From the NCBI GenBank assembly GCA_002747975.1, contig PDRA01000020.1, forward strand, positions 35,699 to 99,698: a stretch of DNA of 64,000 bases, given 5' to 3'. This document shows, in pieces, positions 39,613 through 50,351 of the stretch. How positions within the stretch are numbered: position 1 is the first letter of the stretch; each line of letters starts with the position of its first letter. The notes under the pieces were generated by a model. That model was not told the DNA's origin. It saw only the letters and a list, made by a program, of their open reading frames with translations, and searched no databases. The stretch comes from Candidatus Altimarinota bacterium. GTDB lineage: Bacteria; Patescibacteriota; Gracilibacteria; BD1-5; UBA2023. Made by a program: the position numbers and the translations under genes.

Positions 39613-40089
39613 CTAAACTCTTGTGGCTCGTATATTTTTCGTCAGTATTTTTTTGTCCCCTGGATACTTACGGTTTTCGAGAAAGCCGCAAATTTTTTCA
39701 AAAATAAGAAATGAATTGTTTTTCTTATAGAGAAAAGCATTTCCGGTAAATTTCATCGGATTAAATGACTCAAAATACGACGCAATCTCACTTTTTTTCG
39801 GAAGAATTGGAACCACGCCAGAAGCAAGAAAATCTCGTAAAAAATCAACTGATTCATCACCAGAGAGTAAAATAGCATCTGCGCCACCAATGAGGTCTTG
39901 TGGAATTTTGGAGAGAAAAGTACAGTCCAAAGCCTCACAAGCCTCCTGTAAAAAGTGATTTATATTTGTATCAGTCAGATTCGATACAATAATCGCACGA
40001 GTTTTTTCAGGAATTTCGTACGTTTTTTTGAGTTTTTTTCGTATACTGTCCTTTTTTTTCGGAGCGACAGCAAGAGACGAAGTAGACAT
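39613..40089 (-). CDS. Hypothetical protein, 158 aa
   Basis: The basic N-terminus (SLAVAPKKKDSIRKKLKKTY) is followed by an alpha/beta domain with TRAIIVSNLTDTNINHFLQ, ADAILLSGDESVDFLRDFLA and GVVPILPKKSE. The ILLSGDES...SGVVPILP pattern resembles the C-terminal half of GT-B glycosyltransferases, where a glycine and an acidic residue bind the donor. The domain is too short to be a complete enzyme. No TGA codon is used. Function unknown. Confidence 0.6.
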   Translation of the reverse strand: MSTSSLAVAPKKKDSIRKKLKKTYEIPEKTRAIIVSNLTDTNINHFLQEACEALDCTFLSKIPQDLIGGADAILLSGDESVDFLRDFLASGVVPILPKKSEIASYFESFNPMKFTGNAFLYKKNNSFLIFEKICGFLENRKYPGDKKILTKNIRATRV

Positions 40090-40200
40090 AAAAGGAGAGA
40101 ATAAAAGTTATATATATAGTGTAGCACATTTTCTGAAAAAAAGCGAAAGAAAAATAAAAATTAACTTGACTTCTAACAATTTTTTTATTAAATACAGTCT

Positions 40201-41193
40201 ATGAAAAAAAATCTCTGGCAAGACCTCACTACAAAATGACCCATTGCTGCTCTGGCACCAATGGATGGCTATACTGATAGTCCCTACCGACAAATCGTGA
40301 AGAAAATCGCACCAAATACGGTGGTATTTAGTGAATTTTTTAGTGCCGATGGACTTACTCACTCAAAAAGACTTCAAGAAACCGCTCTCAAGCACAGCAA
40401 AATAGAATCACCACTGATTATCCAGATTTTTGGAAAAGACCCAATTAAATTTGCAGAAGCTGCAAAAATTATTGAAGACTCTGGTGTTGACGGAATCGAC
40501 ATAAATATGTGATGTCCAGCACGAAAAGTTGTCAAATCTGGACATGGGTCATCACTGATGATACAACGAGAGACGGCCTTCAAAATTGTAGAAGAAATGG
40601 TTAAAGCTGTGGATATTCCTGTCTCTGTCAAGACTCGACTTGGCTGGGACAATGATGAGCCACTTATTGACTTTTGTAAAGGACTCGAAAATGCGGGTGC
40701 TTCCCTGATTACTGTCCATTGACGCACATACAAACAAGCCTTTGGTGGTGAAGCTGATTTTACTGGCATTTACAAACTCAAACAAGCACTCAAAATCCCT
40801 GTCATTGGAAATGGTGATGTATCAGATTATGATGATGGAATGCAAAAAATTCTCTCACCTAACCCAGATGACAAGCCACTTGATGGTTTTATGATTGGTA
40901 GAGCCAGTTTTGGGAATCCTTGGTGCTTTTTACCTTGAAAATATATCCCAACACTTGCAGAAGTCCTCGATACCATGACAACTCATTGAGAGCTTCTCTG
41001 GAAATGGAAAGAGCGAAGAGGTATGATGGAAGCACGAAAGCACCTCGTGCAATATTTGCGAAATTTTCCTGGGGTCAAATCCTATCGAAGTCAGCTTGTA
41101 CATGTAGAATCTCCAGATGATATTCTTAATGTTATAGGTCAAATTCGAAATGAACATGCTGGGGATTTACAGAGAAAAATAGATAGTTTTTAG
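40201..41193 (+). CDS. dus: tRNA-dihydrouridine synthase (DusB-like), 330 aa
   Basis: This FMN-dependent enzyme reduces uridine to dihydrouridine in tRNA. Family motifs are APMDGYTDSPYRQIVKK, QIFGKDPIKFAEAAKIIED, GIDINMGCPARKVVKSGHGS with the catalytic Cys, VSVKTRLGWD, ITVHGRTYKQAFGGEADF, VIGNGDVSD and MIGRASFGNPW. The glycine of MGCP and of VHGR is TGA. Length matches. Followed by a copy of the dispersed 15-mer and a terminator. Confidence 0.93.
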
Positions 41194-41198
41194 AGTTT

Positions 41199-41214
41199 CA
41201 TACTTTTCATACTT
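41199..41214. repeat. Copy of dispersed 15-mer CATACTTTTCATACT
   Basis: It begins six bases after the dus stop, mirroring the copy after pilC. Confidence 0.8.
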
Positions 41215-41246
41215 CCGAAATAGTATCACACTATTTTTAAAAAAAC

Positions 41247-41275
41247 AGCCTCCCCTTCAAGGAAGACTATTTTTT
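41247..41275. terminator. Terminator between dus and the surface-protein gene
   Basis: AGCCTCCCCTTCAAGGAAGACT with G-U pairs, followed by six T on the plus strand and flanked by A7 that gives a T run on the minus strand. Confidence 0.65.
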
Positions 41276-41287
41276 ATTGTAAAATAA

Positions 41288-44200
41288 TTACTCTACAAGT
41301 TTTGCTCTTACAACCCACCTTCATCTTGCTCATCAAATCGGAGTACAAGTAAAGAGTGTAAGGATGCTCTCTTCTGTTGAATGAAGAATTTCAGTATGAT
41401 ATTTTGAAGCATTGTAACTCTTATACACTTTATAAATATAGCGTTTATAAGTATTATCTGGCTGCTTTTTATAAATCCATATTTGTTGACCTGGATCCAT
41501 TTCTATAATTCTTTGGAAGTGTGTCTTGTATCGTGTTCTCGATTTTTTGAAGAAGGAACTGTGTCCAGAAATAACTTTATTTCCTGGTTGACCATAGTCG
41601 TTAGTAGTTGTTCCTGGGAGTTCTATGGCACCATTGATAAGGTATTTCCAGAAATTTTCATTACTTCCATTGAGGAATCGTTGAGATTCTGGAGCATCTA
41701 CAGGGACGCTATGTACAGGTACAACAAGTCATTGTGTTGGAAGAACAATATACATTGATTCATTTCTATCTCTTTTTACCACTGATTGAAGCCAGTACGA
41801 GAGATTTGGGTTAGTTGATCCAGCTAATTTGAAGTGTGACCAGTGAGGAAGTTCTATCGTGACATCATCAAGATAGTAGCTAGAGACTGCATGAGCCCGT
41901 CTAAATCGTTTATTCCAATCTATTGGGATTCCTGTTTGTGGAAGGATGCTTGGATATTTTTTGAAAAGATCTTTAACTTCTGGTTTTGGATCTGGGAAGA
42001 GTATGGTCGGTTTTTTTGGTTTTTTTGGTTTTTCAGGAGTTGGTTCTTTTTCAGGATTTGGTCCTATTGGGTTATCTGGAGGATCAACTGGATCACTTGG
42101 TGGAGTGTATCATCCTCATCATCAAGTTATAAATATTCTATTAACACCGACTCGAACTGATGAAGTGTTACTTTGAATTTGTGTTCATACTGAAGATATT
42201 CCTGTTGCTTTTGCAGTATTATTGACTGCACCATTCTCAACATCATTTTGTGAAATAGTATATTTGGCAGTGAATACTGCTGTGTCTCCTGCTAAGAGGG
42301 TGATATTTTCAGGAGAAACAGTTCCAAGATTTGGAAGTGGATCATTGATTTTCACAGAATTCACAGTAATTGTACCAGTATTTTTTACAGTAAATACATA
42401 CTCAATTTGATCTCAGATTGATCATACAGTACCATCTCCATTTGTATCCGTAAGAGGTTTATAGGTTTTTTCCAGTTGTATTGCACTGCTTTGAGGGACA
42501 AGGGTGATGGTTGGATCATCATCTCCTCCCTGGTCATTCGGATTAGCAGAGTCTGAAGTATCCTCAGTATCGATGTCTGCTTGGGTGACGGTGTAGCTTC
42601 CAGTAGTCGTACAGGTCTTGGTTTCTCCTGGAGCCAGCGTGTCAGTACAAGGAGCCTCTGTAAGTCCAAGTTTCGTGTCGGTAATGGTGACACCTGTGAG
42701 GGTGACAGAACCAGTGTTGGTAACCGTAAAGGTATACGTGATGGTTTCATCTTTCTCTCCTCTTGTTCCATTGTTGTTCTCGTCATTCGGAGTTCCCAGT
42801 TTTTCCAGTTGTATTGCACTGCTTTGAGGTCTTTGGCACTTGCTACTGCCGTATTTTCTATAGTTCCTGCATCAATGTCTGCTTGGGTAACGGTATAACT
42901 GGCTTGAAAGGATCCTGTCCCATCTACCGGCAATAGGGGTATAATTGCAGGAGAAATAGTGCCGAGATTAGGAAGTGGATCAGATATAGATATATCATGT
43001 AAATCCACATTTCCTGTATTTGTTACATTGAATACATACGTTACGGAGTCTCCACTTCCTCATACAACACCGTCTCCATTGGTATCTATGAGAGCTTCAT
43101 GTGTTTTTTCTAATTGAATTCCTGGATCACACCCATTTTGTACTTCGACGGTTTCATCAAGTGTAATTTTACAATTTTCTGGTGCAATACCATCAAAAGA
43201 ACCAATTTCAAAATCATATGAACCAACAGGAAGATTGAGTGTCTTTCCTGTAGAATTTCCTGATACTTCACACTTTCCGCTATTAAAATTTCATCATACA
43301 TCTATACAGTCTTGAGCTATAAAACCGCTTCCTGTAATTTTCCAACCTGTCTCTGGTAAATCTATAAACTCTACTGGAGCAGTAGGATCGCTACATGAAT
43401 TTTGCAAACTTCCTGTTTTAACACGAGGATAGAGAAAAGAAACTCTGTTGTCCTCCACCTCTCCGTCACTATCAAGACCATAATACTCTAAATTTTGATT
43501 CAAAGAAAGTCTAAATCTCATAAAACGAGTATCAACCTCTGGAGTTGATTTGAGGACATTTTGATCATAGAGTCCATCGAGAGGAAAATAGGCAACTTCT
43601 GTTCCTGTATGAGAAACAAATGTAGAATGGTATTCATTGGCATCAAATTGACCATTTTCGTTCCAATCAAGCCAATAATGAAGATATGCTGTGTCTAGTA
43701 TATCCTTAGATACACTCACACTTCCAGAACATCATGTAATGATTGTAGAAGCTCCATCTTCATCATCCAAATTATCAGTATCATCACCCATAGCATCATT
43801 TGTTGGATTCGAATCTTTTTCAAAATCGAGAATACTACCGAGTACCAAATCTGGTCTTTTTAGTGTTCATATTTCTTTACCAATAGAAGCTCATGAAGGG
43901 CTCGTAAACTCATTTTTTCCTAAAGATCAGATAAAATAATTATTTTCAGGGCTCGTAGCTGTTCCCACTGAAACCATTCATCCTTTGAGTACTGGAGTAG
44001 AAAGGTGGCTGGCTGGATGTTGCATGCCAGAGACATCAAGTGGCCCTTCATATGACAAAGGTAAATCTCACCAATCGACAAAATCAACAAGTCAAATAGC
44101 AAAATGTTGCCCACCACGCTCAGTACTCACCGAAGCATATATTTCATGAACTCCCAGAGCAGCAACCATCAAGTCTCACCTACTATCTCATACTCATGAA

Positions 44201-45003
44201 TTCTCTACAACCATTTTTCTATACAAATGAGACACTCCACCATCTGATGGCTTGGCCTCATTTTTTTCTGAAACGATAGCTTTTGTTTGCAGGTTACTAA
44301 AATTATTACCATTGATATAAGACTCAATAACACCTAATTGAGGATCTTTATGAACGGTCTGACCACCAATGATAGTATCATATCAATCCATTGAAGCTTC
44401 CAAAGAATATCTTTCCTGATTATTGTACAATGATTCCGTTCCGGCAACAACAATATTTCCATAATCAGAAACCTTATCAAGCGAGCCATCAGCGGCTTGC
44501 TCGAAAACTTCTACAATCACTTTAAACTCCATCCCATTATGTCTTGTTCTCAAAGAAATAATAGGAGTATTCGGTGCATTATGTGTTATGGTAGGATGCC
44601 AACGATATGCATACGGGAAATTGTTTCCACCCCAATCATCTGAATTTAAAGCCTTTAACCAATATGATCATGATAACTGATTTAAATCTTGAATCGTTAT
44701 CTTATATATAGTTCCAGAAGGAGTTTTAAATAATGAATAATCCCCATTTTGAAGGTTCTGACCCTTTCATCTTCCCCAATCAAGCCAGTAAATATCCTCA
44801 CGATATTTACCGGATCCATGCGGTGCAATATATCCACCACCACATGTCCCAGCTCCTGTAGCACCATTTCAATTCGGAAACGGACAATCAGAAATCCCAT
44901 TCGCGTCAAAATTAACAACTGGGCCAATAGCATAAAGTCACTGAAATGACATTACTGAAAATAATACACTCAAAAGAGCAATTCATGAAAAAAACTTCCT
45001 CAT
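41288..45003 (-). CDS. Large secreted GEVED/DUF11-repeat surface protein with C-terminal sortase domain (one frameshift)
   Basis: About 1,239 residues. The signal peptide is [21 protein letters not shown] long unrecognised N-terminal region follows, then a GEVED-type segment ([17 protein letters not shown]). About three DUF11-like (conserved repeat) domains come next, with [40 protein letters not shown] and [21 protein letters not shown] Pro/Lys/Glu stretch ([16 protein letters not shown]) precedes a C-terminal sortase domain with [20 protein letters not shown] and [10 protein letters not shown] (Cys codon at 41345-41347). At about 42828 one base is missing (a CCC run reduced to CC relative to the sister repeat), shifting the frame. 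Both sides are otherwise open. Surface display or a pilus-like role is inferred. Confidence 0.78.
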
Positions 45004-45036
45004 AAACAAAAATGATTAGGAATTAAGTATACATTT

Positions 45037-45064
45037 ATTATACAAAAGAATGTAAAAAACTCAA
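45037..45064 (-). promoter_or_regulatory. Promoter of the sortase-bearing surface protein
   Basis: On the minus strand TTGAGT and TATAAT are 16 bp apart, about 34 bases before the ATG. Confidence 0.7.
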
Positions 45065-45165
45065 TTTTTTTTACAATTTTTCATTGCTATTTATACAGTA
45101 TGGAGTATAAATAAGATTTATAAAAAGAAATTTTATATCTGATAATATCAAACTCAAGTTATATT

Positions 45166-47124
45166 TTATTTAATAACTTTCTCTGGTACTCCTTCAATAT
45201 CGACAAAGTAAGCATCGAATTCCTCTTGATCCATTTCTTCTACTTCTAAGAGCCTTTTTGCTATTGTCTCTTGTAAATCATGATATTTTTTTAGGATTTG
45301 TGATGCTGTTTTATAGGCATCTTTGAGGCGAGTTCGTACTTTTTCGTCAATAAGTTTTCGAGTTTCATCTGAGATGGCACGCTCTTGATTACTGCTTCCG
45401 AGGAAATTACCTTCTGCGTCATCGGCTGCGTAGTTTTCTGCCCCGAGGTCAGCATCAAAACCAAATTTCATCACCATAGCACGTGCAATATCAGTTGCTC
45501 GCTCTATATCATTTGAGGCTCCTGTTGTGATATAATCATTTCAAAAGAATATCTCTTCTGAAACACGTCCACCATAGAGAGTCGCAAGCTCGTCAATATA
45601 TTTAGCTTTTGAGGTGTAGGTACGATCTTTTTCTGGAAGAAACCAAGTCACACCACCAGCGCCACCTCGTGGTAAAATAGAAATTTTGTGTACTGGATCG
45701 GTATGTGGAAGCATTTTTCCGACAATAGCATGTCCAACTTCATGAACGGCTGTAAGCCATTTTTCATGATCCGTCATTCGCAGCGATTTTTTCTGATTTC
45801 CCATCACAACTTTTTCAATCGAGTTTTGAATCGCTTCCTGATCGATATTTTTTTTGTTTCTTTTTCCTGTCAAGATAGCAGCTTCATTGAGAAGATTTCC
45901 AAGTTCAGCCCCAGAAAAACCAACAGTAATTCCAGCGACTTTATCCCAATTGACATCCTTTGAAAATGGTTTATTTTTTGCATGAACTTCGAGAATTTTT
46001 TTTCTATCTTCCAGTGTTGGCAAATTGATTGTCACTTTTCTATCAAAACGTCCTGGTCGAAGAAGGGCTTTATCAAGGACATCAGCTCGGTTTGTTGCTG
46101 ACATAACGATCACATTTGTATCATTATCAAACCCATCCATCTCTGTGAGGATCTGATTGAGTGTCTGCTCTCGCTCATCGTGTCCACCACCAACACCAGG
46201 CGATCGACGTTTTCCAATCGCATCGATTTCATCGATAAAGATAATAGATGGCGCCTTTTCTCGCGCTTCCTTGAAAAGGTCTCGAACACGGCTCGCACCA
46301 ACACCCACAAACATCTCCACAAATTCTGAACCAGAAATTGAGAAAAATGGAACATTTGATTCACCAGCAACAGCCCTTGCAAGCAAGGTTTTACCGGTTC
46401 CTGGAGGACCTTGAAGGAGAATTCCTCGTGGGATTTTTGCTCCCAATTTTTTGTATTTTCCAGGATTTTTTAAGAAATCGACAACTTCTTCGAGATCAGC
46501 TTTTTCCTCTTCTGATCCAGCTACATCAGCAAAAGTCACTTTCTCATCAGCTTCTGGATCATAGACCTTCGCTCGAGATTTAATAAATGCCATTGGTCAT
46601 CCCATACCACCTCCACCTCCAAGTCGTCCGATCAGGAATATAAATAAGAAAATAAGAAGTAGTGTACCCAAAAGCGTTGGCACAAAGCCCCAGATAGCAT
46701 CAGATACATTTGTATCTGGTACTGTCACTATCGTCTTGTTTCCTTCTGTTGGAATACCAAGTCGAGCAATATCAACTCACACAGGAATACGAGTGCGATC
46801 AATAATGCGAGATTTTTTCAAATTCCCATTTACGACCGTTTCTGTTATTGGTTTTTTTGCTTGAATTTCACGACCAGTGATTTCGATCGATTCATAACTG
46901 CCAGATTTATAATTGTCGACAATCTGATTGAGTCAAGCTTTGTCGTTGTATTCTACAGATTCTGCATACCGATTCGCCCAACTTGAATATACAATCCATG
47001 CAAGAAGTGCTATAATCAAGAATGTAAAAATACTCTTTGGTGTAATTTGTATCACTTTTACCTTAGTATTTGGTGGGATTTTTGGAAGTTGTTGTTTGTT
47101 TTGTTTGTCAGATTTTTTTGACAT
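45166..47124 (-). CDS. ftsH: ATP-dependent zinc metalloprotease FtsH, 652 aa
   Basis: This membrane-anchored AAA+ protease degrades membrane and regulatory proteins. N-terminal: a basic tail, a membrane helix ([19 protein letters not shown]), an extracytoplasmic segment and a second helix near residue 160. AAA+: Walker [14 protein letters not shown] (about residues 238-250), Walker [31 protein letters not shown]. Protease: zinc site HEVGH near residue 460 and the [12 protein letters not shown] region; a third ligand lies in the DLGAEN-adjacent helix. The start region overlaps the upstream gene's 3' end by 62 bases. Confidence 0.95.
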
Positions 47125-48211
47125 ACTTTTGTAAAAAATAGAGAATTAAAAATGCGAGTATAGAGTATATGAAAAGTTGCCAAGAAAGCAAATTTTGTAA
47201 CAATTTTTTTGGATAATCCGCTTCAAAATATGGTGTGTATGAGTGTATTTGTTTGATACTCCATTTTGGATCATGGGCTTTGAGTCCAGAAAAAACTCAA
47301 TCAAAATGAAGTGCACCATACAAAATAGCAATGTTTTTGTCAGTATTTTGTACAATATAATCAATAATTGGCGTATTTCGTCCGTCAAGTATTGTTTTTA
47401 TAAATTCATAATTTTCATCTTGCAGTGACGATTTTAAGAGAATATCTTGATTTTTTAGAGTAAAATTGAGAGTGCTGATAATGATAAATCGATTAAAGTC
47501 TTTTTCGTATTCATTGGAAGCAGATTGCATTTGTTCTACGAAACTGTGCATATCAAATGGATTTTGTGCTTCCTTGACGTTTTTTTCTTTGAGCTGGGAA
47601 ACAAGAGTATCAAGACTCATATCAGTAAAATGGGCATGGCTTTCTGGGATTTCTTCATAGAGATTGTCTGCTTGCGCCGCCATATGCAGAAATTTTGCTA
47701 TTCCTGGATAGAGGCGTTCATCAAATTTCATTCCCATATATTTATTGAACTGCTGGACACTTTCTTGGCTTCCAGGCTTGACTCATTCAAGCAAAAAATG
47801 ATAGTCTTTTTTGACAAGCTCTCGTATTTGCTCTTTTTTTTGTGTATAAAATCATGGCGTTGCAATGTGCGACATCTGCAAGAATTGTACATCCTGCTTT
47901 CCGTTTGAGATTGTTATATTTGACAGTTTCGCTGGTGAAAAATAGCTCTGATGGAATCAAAAAACAACAAGTATGAAAAGTATGAATCCTATAAAAGTAT
48001 AGACTCCAAGGGTCCAAGCAAAGGAAGAAGTAAGTATTTTCTGGAAAGAAAATTTCTTCGTAAATATCCACCCCGTCACTTGAGACAGACTGTACACGAA
48101 AAGGAATAAAAAAATCCAAAAGAGAAAACTAGCATCTCGAAGCACCAGAGAAATCCCAACATAGAATGCTGAAAACAAAAGACAAAGAATGGTAAAAAAT
48201 ATTTTAAACAT
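47063..48211 (-). CDS. TraB/ChaN-like membrane protein, 382 aa
   Basis: The N-terminus has three to four hydrophobic helices (FKIFFTILCLLFSAFYVGIS, SFAWTLGVYTFIGFILFIL). A soluble domain follows that begins QDVQFLQMSHIATPGFYTQK and HFLLEGVKPG. This pattern of a strand, a His-containing turn, a helix and then a strand ending in Glu is that of TraB/GumN/ChaN-like proteins. The middle is helical (MSLDTLVSQLKEKNVKEAQN), ending with LYGALHFDGVFSGLK and a C-terminal hydrophobic helix. The frame passes seven TGA codons before TAA inside the ftsH start region. Catalytic role unknown; a metal-dependent protease-like activity is only suggested for the family. Confidence 0.62.
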
Positions 48212-48237
48212 ATATGTAAATGAATTTTTTAAAGAAA

Positions 48238-49638
48238 TTAAGCTCCAAAATGATCTTCCATACTTCCTCCCTTTTCCTTTGATTTAAACATACTTTTTCG
48301 GCTTTTGAGCTCGATATCTATCGGCGTTCCCTCAAATCAAAACACCTCTCGGATTTGATTTTCGATATACCGTTTGTATGAAAAATGAAAATGGTCAGCG
48401 TTATTGACAGAGATAACAAAACGAGGAGGATTTACCTCGACCTGCGAACCATAAAATACCTTTGGTTTATGAGATTTCTTATTTCCAGTTGGGGCATGCT
48501 CATAGACAATTTGTTCGAGAAATTTATTAAAAATTCCTGTTTTCACTCGTTTATTTCGCTCTTTTTTGATTTTTTGTGCATGTTGGAGAATCAGGTCAAT
48601 TCGTTTTCCATTGATCGCTGATGAAAACACAACAGGTGCATATGAAATAAAATCAAATTTATTTGAGAGGTATTGCATATATCTATTCAAAATAGTATCA
48701 CCATCGATATCAGGTTTGGCAAGAACCTTGTCCCATTTATTAAAAACAAGAATAATTCCCTTCTGAGCTTTAATCGCCTCTCAAACAAGATGCTCATCTT
48801 GATGGGTTACGCCCTCAAACGCATCGATAACAATAGCCACCACATCAGCTCGTGCAATCGCTCGCTCTGAACGAATCACGCTCCAGCTCTCGATATTCGC
48901 CTTGCCGATTTTTCCAGATCGACGGATTCCAGCGGTATCAATCATACAAATTTTTTCTCATTCAAATTCAATAATTGTATCAATAGCATCTCGCGTGGTT
49001 CCAGATTCATCCTGTACCAGCGAAACTCATTTTCCAGAAATCGCATTGATAAGAGAAGACTTCCCGACATTTGGTCGACCAATAAGGGCGATTTTTAGGA
49101 TATCCCCTTTGACATCGCTTTCTTGAAATCCGTATCCTTCTTTTTTGAGGATTTTTGCAATCTCATCTTTGAGGATTCGAAAACCCCGATTTTGCACCGC
49201 AGAAACTGGAATCACAGGACCAAGTCCAACTTCAAAATTTTCATATGCTTCAATATCTCGTTTTCGATTATCGGCCTTATTAGCAACAACAATAACCTGT
49301 TTTCCTGACTTTCGCAGCATCTGTATAATTGTCTCATCCCACTGCGTCATACGATTGTACTCAACTACAAGAAGAATCACGTCTGAGCTTTCAATGGCTT
49401 TTTGTGTAAGCTGTCGAACATCAGTCAAAAGTTCCTCATCTTTTGCTTCAACAATACCACCACTGTCACAGAGAATATAAGAAACTTCCTCCTGAATATC
49501 ATCGACATGGTATTCGAGAATATCACGAGTTGTGTTTTCTGTATCAGAAATGATGGCAATTTTATGTTTTGAAAGAGCATTAAAAATGCTGGATTTCCCA
49601 ACATTTGGACGACCGATGAGAGTCACTCGTGGAAGCAT
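48238..49638 (-). CDS. der: Ribosome-associated GTPase Der (EngA), 466 aa
   Basis: Der is a double GTPase needed for 50S subunit maturation. GTPase 1: GRPNVGKSSIFNAL near residue 9, DTENTTRD, CDSGGI and NKAD. GTPase 2: GRPNVGKSSLINAISG near residue 187, ESGTTRDAID, DTAGIRR and NKWD. The C-terminal KH-like domain (FYGSQVEVNPPRFVISVNNA...GFEGTPIDIEL) is complete. The glycine of ISGKG before VSLVQ is TGA. Length is typical. Confidence 0.95.
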
Positions 49639-49763
49639 ACGTGTAGATTTTTAGAAGAGAATAAATAGGTTTTAGGATTATACAAAAAGAAGACAGAAAA
49701 GCAAACAAATATTCCAGAAAAGCAAATACTCCTCTGTCAAACTGATTTTTTGAGAGCTCTTTT

Positions 49764-50330
49764 TTAGAGTTTTATCTGAATTTCTTCTTTGAAATGAGAA
49801 TTAACTGCGTACACATACATACGACCAGTATTGACATCAACCGTTCAAAGTGATTGTAATTTCCTGTGTATGATTTTTTCAATATTTTCTCTGTGTGCTT
49901 CAAATATACCAGAATCCCGTATTCTCAAAAAAGTCATATGAGCAGAAAATGGGTACGTATTGTCTTCGACTTGATTTCTCTGATACCTGTGATGTAATCT
50001 CTCGCGGTACTCTTGTAATGGTATATCCGTCTGAATCGTAAAATAGAGGATATATGTCTTGGATTCTGGACGCAAAAAATAATTCAATCCTGAAACGTAC
50101 AGAGGTGAATGAAGATCAAAGGTCGCGATATATTCTTTTATTTCTTGTATATCGGCATCACTTTCATCTTTTTTTAAATAGTACAAAGTAATATGAGGAG
50201 AAAGTGGATTTTGAAAAGAAACTGCCGATTCAATACTATGCTTTTTGACATAAGCAAAAACTTCGACAAAAAGATCACAGAAGTACTGAGCTTCAAGCTC
50301 TATTCATAGGAAGTGAGACGTTATCTGCAT
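49764..50330 (-). CDS. thpR: RNA 2',3'-cyclic phosphodiesterase (2'-5' RNA ligase family), 188 aa
   Basis: The 2H phosphoesterase fold is marked by two HxT motifs: HITLYYL in the first half and HMTFLRI in the second. The protein has the family's two-lobed layout (MQITSHFLGIELEAQYFCDL opening strand and helix). Such enzymes open cyclic phosphates or ligate tRNA half-molecules in vitro. Three TGA codons are glycine. It is separated from the giant gene's stop by 21 bases and may be co-transcribed with it. Confidence 0.8.
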
Positions 50331-50351
50331 ACAAAAGAGAAAACAAATCTA

